The notes beneath the pieces are model-generated. The model ran no database searches. It saw only the letters and a list, made by a program, of their open reading frames with translations, and was not told where the DNA came from. The position numbers and the translations under genes are program-made. DNA of 64,000 bases from assembly GCF_042676185.1 (NCBI RefSeq), contig NZ_JBHTJT010000060.1:124001-188000 (forward strand), written 5' to 3'. Shown in pieces: positions 62,419 through 64,000 of this stretch; position 1 is the first letter of the stretch; the number at the start of each line of letters is the position of its first letter. Origin of the DNA: Tropicimonas aquimaris. GTDB lineage: Bacteria; Pseudomonadota; Alphaproteobacteria; Rhodobacterales; Rhodobacteraceae.

Positions 62419-64000
62419 TGAAATCCAGAACCAAGGTCGTGGTCATCGGCGGCGGGATCGCCGGATGTTCGACATTGTACCACCTGACGCAGGAAGGTTG
62501 GACGGACGTGGTCCTGGTCGAACGCGATGAACTGACCTCCGGCACCACCTGGCACTCGGCCGCTCAGGTGACGAATTTCGGCATGACGCAGACGATGGTC
62601 GGCCTGAAATCCCACTCAATTGCGCTTTACAAGAAGCTCCGGGACGATCCCGACTACCCGGTGGGTTACCACCACGGCGATGGGGGAATCCGGCTGGCGA
62701 ACACCGAGGCCCAGATGCAGGGGTATCGGCATTTCGCCTCGATGGCGCGTGGCATGGGGGTGGAGTACGAGGTGATCGACGCGGCGGAATGCGCCCGCCG
62801 CCACCCGCTGATCTCGACCGAGAACCTCCTCGGCGGGCTCTGGGACGGCGAGGATGGCGATATCGATCCCGCGCAACTCTGCCAGGCTCTGGCCTTCCAC
62901 GCCCGCAGGGCCGGGGCGGAGGTCTATCGCAACACCCCCGTGACGGGCCTGACGCAGCGCAGCGACGACACCTGGACCGTGCATACCGCCAAGGGCGACA
63001 TCGACTGCGATATCGTCGTGAACGCCTGCGGCTACCGCGTGAACGAGGTGGGCGCGATGATGGGCGTGCAGCATCCCGTCGCCTCGATGGAGCACCAGTA
63101 TTTCGTCACCGAGGACATTCCGGCCATCGCGGCCGCCGGGCACCGGATGCCGCTGCTGCGCTGCCCGATCAGCGACTACTACTGCCGGCAGGAGAAGGAC
63201 GGGCTGTTGATCGGGTTCTACGAACAGGAGTGCAAGACCTGGGGCATGGACGGCATCGACCCCGGCTTTTCCAACGACCTGTGCCCGGACGATCTCGACA
63301 GGATCATGGACGTGCTGGAGGGCGCCTTCGCCCGAATGCCGGTTCTCACCGAAGTCGGCATCAAGCGCGTCGTCAACGGGCCGATCACCTATACGATCGA
63401 CGGCGCCCCCCTGGTCGGCCCCATCCCCGGCAAGCGCAATGCCTATTGCATCATCGGCCTGCGCGCCGGCCTCGGTGAAGGCGGCGGGCACGGATGGTTG
63501 CTGGCCCAGCAAATCGTCCATGGCGAGGCCTGCTACGACACCTGGGTGATCGACCCGCGCCGTTTCACCGGCCACGCGACCGTGGAGCTGACCGCCCTCA
63601 AGGCGATCGAGGACTACCAGAACGAGTTCCGCTTCCACTTCCCCCACGAGCACCGCCCCGCCGGGCGTCCCGCCAAGACCACGCCCCTGACTCCGGTGCT
63701 TGCCACCGAAGGGGCCGACTTCACGGTGGTGAACGGCTGGGAACGGGTGGATTACATCAAGCCGTCGCCCGATTTCCACTTCACGCCCAGTTTCGATTTC
63801 GACGAGACCTTCGATATCGTTGCCGCCGAGGTCCGCAATGTCGCCGAGAACGTCGGGCTGACCGAGGTCAACGGGTTCAACCGGATCGAGATCACCGGCG
63901 CGGATCGCCACGCCTTTCTCGACCGGCTGTTCTGCGGCGCCGTGAAGAAGCGCGAGGGCCGTGTCGGGCTCGGCTATCTGCTGAACCACCTCGGCAACAT
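62419..64000 (+). CDS. Dimethylglycine/sarcosine dehydrogenase-like flavoprotein (cut by right edge)
   Basis: 527 codons visible from ATG 62419 (ATG 62410 is also in frame), continuing beyond the window. N-terminal DAO-type FAD domain with VVVIGGGIAGCSTLYHL and the covalent-flavin His in TSGTTWHSAAQ. Later GLRAGLGEGGGHGWLLAQQI, then the start of a GcvT/aminomethyltransferase-like C-terminal domain (FNRIEITGADRHAFLDRLF). Family members oxidise N-methyl groups of dimethylglycine or sarcosine and pass formaldehyde to tetrahydrofolate. Substrate here not fixed. Confidence 0.92.

Overview
The window is GC-rich DNA, densely packed with short intergenic gaps, and most probably chromosomal DNA of an alphaproteobacterium of the Rhodobacteraceae (Roseobacter/Paracoccus-like). 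The main support is an osmoregulated periplasmic glucan operon in the order opgG-opgI-opgH-opgC, the order known from Rhodobacter sphaeroides. Typical family members elsewhere agree: a DUF1127 miniprotein, Fbp-type ABC genes, ExbB/ExbD/TonB genes and a dimethylglycine-dehydrogenase-like flavoprotein. No tRNA, rRNA, CRISPR array, complete insertion sequence or prophage was recognised.

1-13.8 kb is a small nonribosomal peptide cluster. On the minus strand, in transcription order, lie a free-standing adenylation enzyme, a free-standing carrier protein, a C-A-T module and a C-A-T-TE module that runs off the left edge. Their reading frames overlap by 8, 4 and 4 bases. A Sfp-type phosphopantetheinyl transferase and an SbmA/YddA-like ABC transporter lie divergently. 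The A domain of the first module, whose pocket residues read as Asn, is split between motifs a8 and a9 by a roughly 330-residue PP-loop ATPase. The insert has a zinc-ribbon-like CxxC pair and resembles N-acetyl-sugar amidotransferases (PseA/WbpG). The terminal thioesterase has Cys in place of the usual nucleophilic Ser. This is the strongest candidate in the window for an undescribed system: a short peptide in which an amide may be ATP-activated on the assembly line.

13.8-24.5 kb is glucan metabolism: GH3 beta-glucosidase, GH144-like glucanase, GH15 glucoamylase-like enzyme, an alpha/beta hydrolase, then opgG, opgI, opgH and opgC. 24.5-30.7 kb is a LysR-controlled electrophile/quinone-resistance operon: an MhqO-like VOC protein, an MhqD-like hydrolase, a GNAT protein, a ChrR-like cupin, pirin and 6-phosphogluconate dehydrogenase. 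31-37.3 kb holds FtsH, a cytochrome c with a bicovalent-type FAD oxidoreductase, and two PNPOx-fold proteins, one fused to GAF. 37.5-44 kb carries AraC and LysR regulators, WrbA, a DUF1127 protein, a DMT exporter, a P-loop kinase and a DUF1772/DUF4345/NmrA operon. 44-51 kb has an Fe3+-type ABC transporter whose genes face each other, an HD protein, an M19 dipeptidase and an aldo/keto reductase.

51-61.1 kb is a decay zone. It holds an internally deleted mannonate-dehydratase pseudogene, scraps of a sugar ABC transporter beside an intact LacI regulator, and 1.4 kb of unreadable remnants. A siderophore-uptake/TonB locus follows, in which the AraC regulator, the receptor, two permeases, ExbB and a secreted protein are broken. 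Its ATPase, TonB and two ExbD genes remain open. The window ends with a LysR gene divergent from a DMGDH-like oxidase cut by the right edge.
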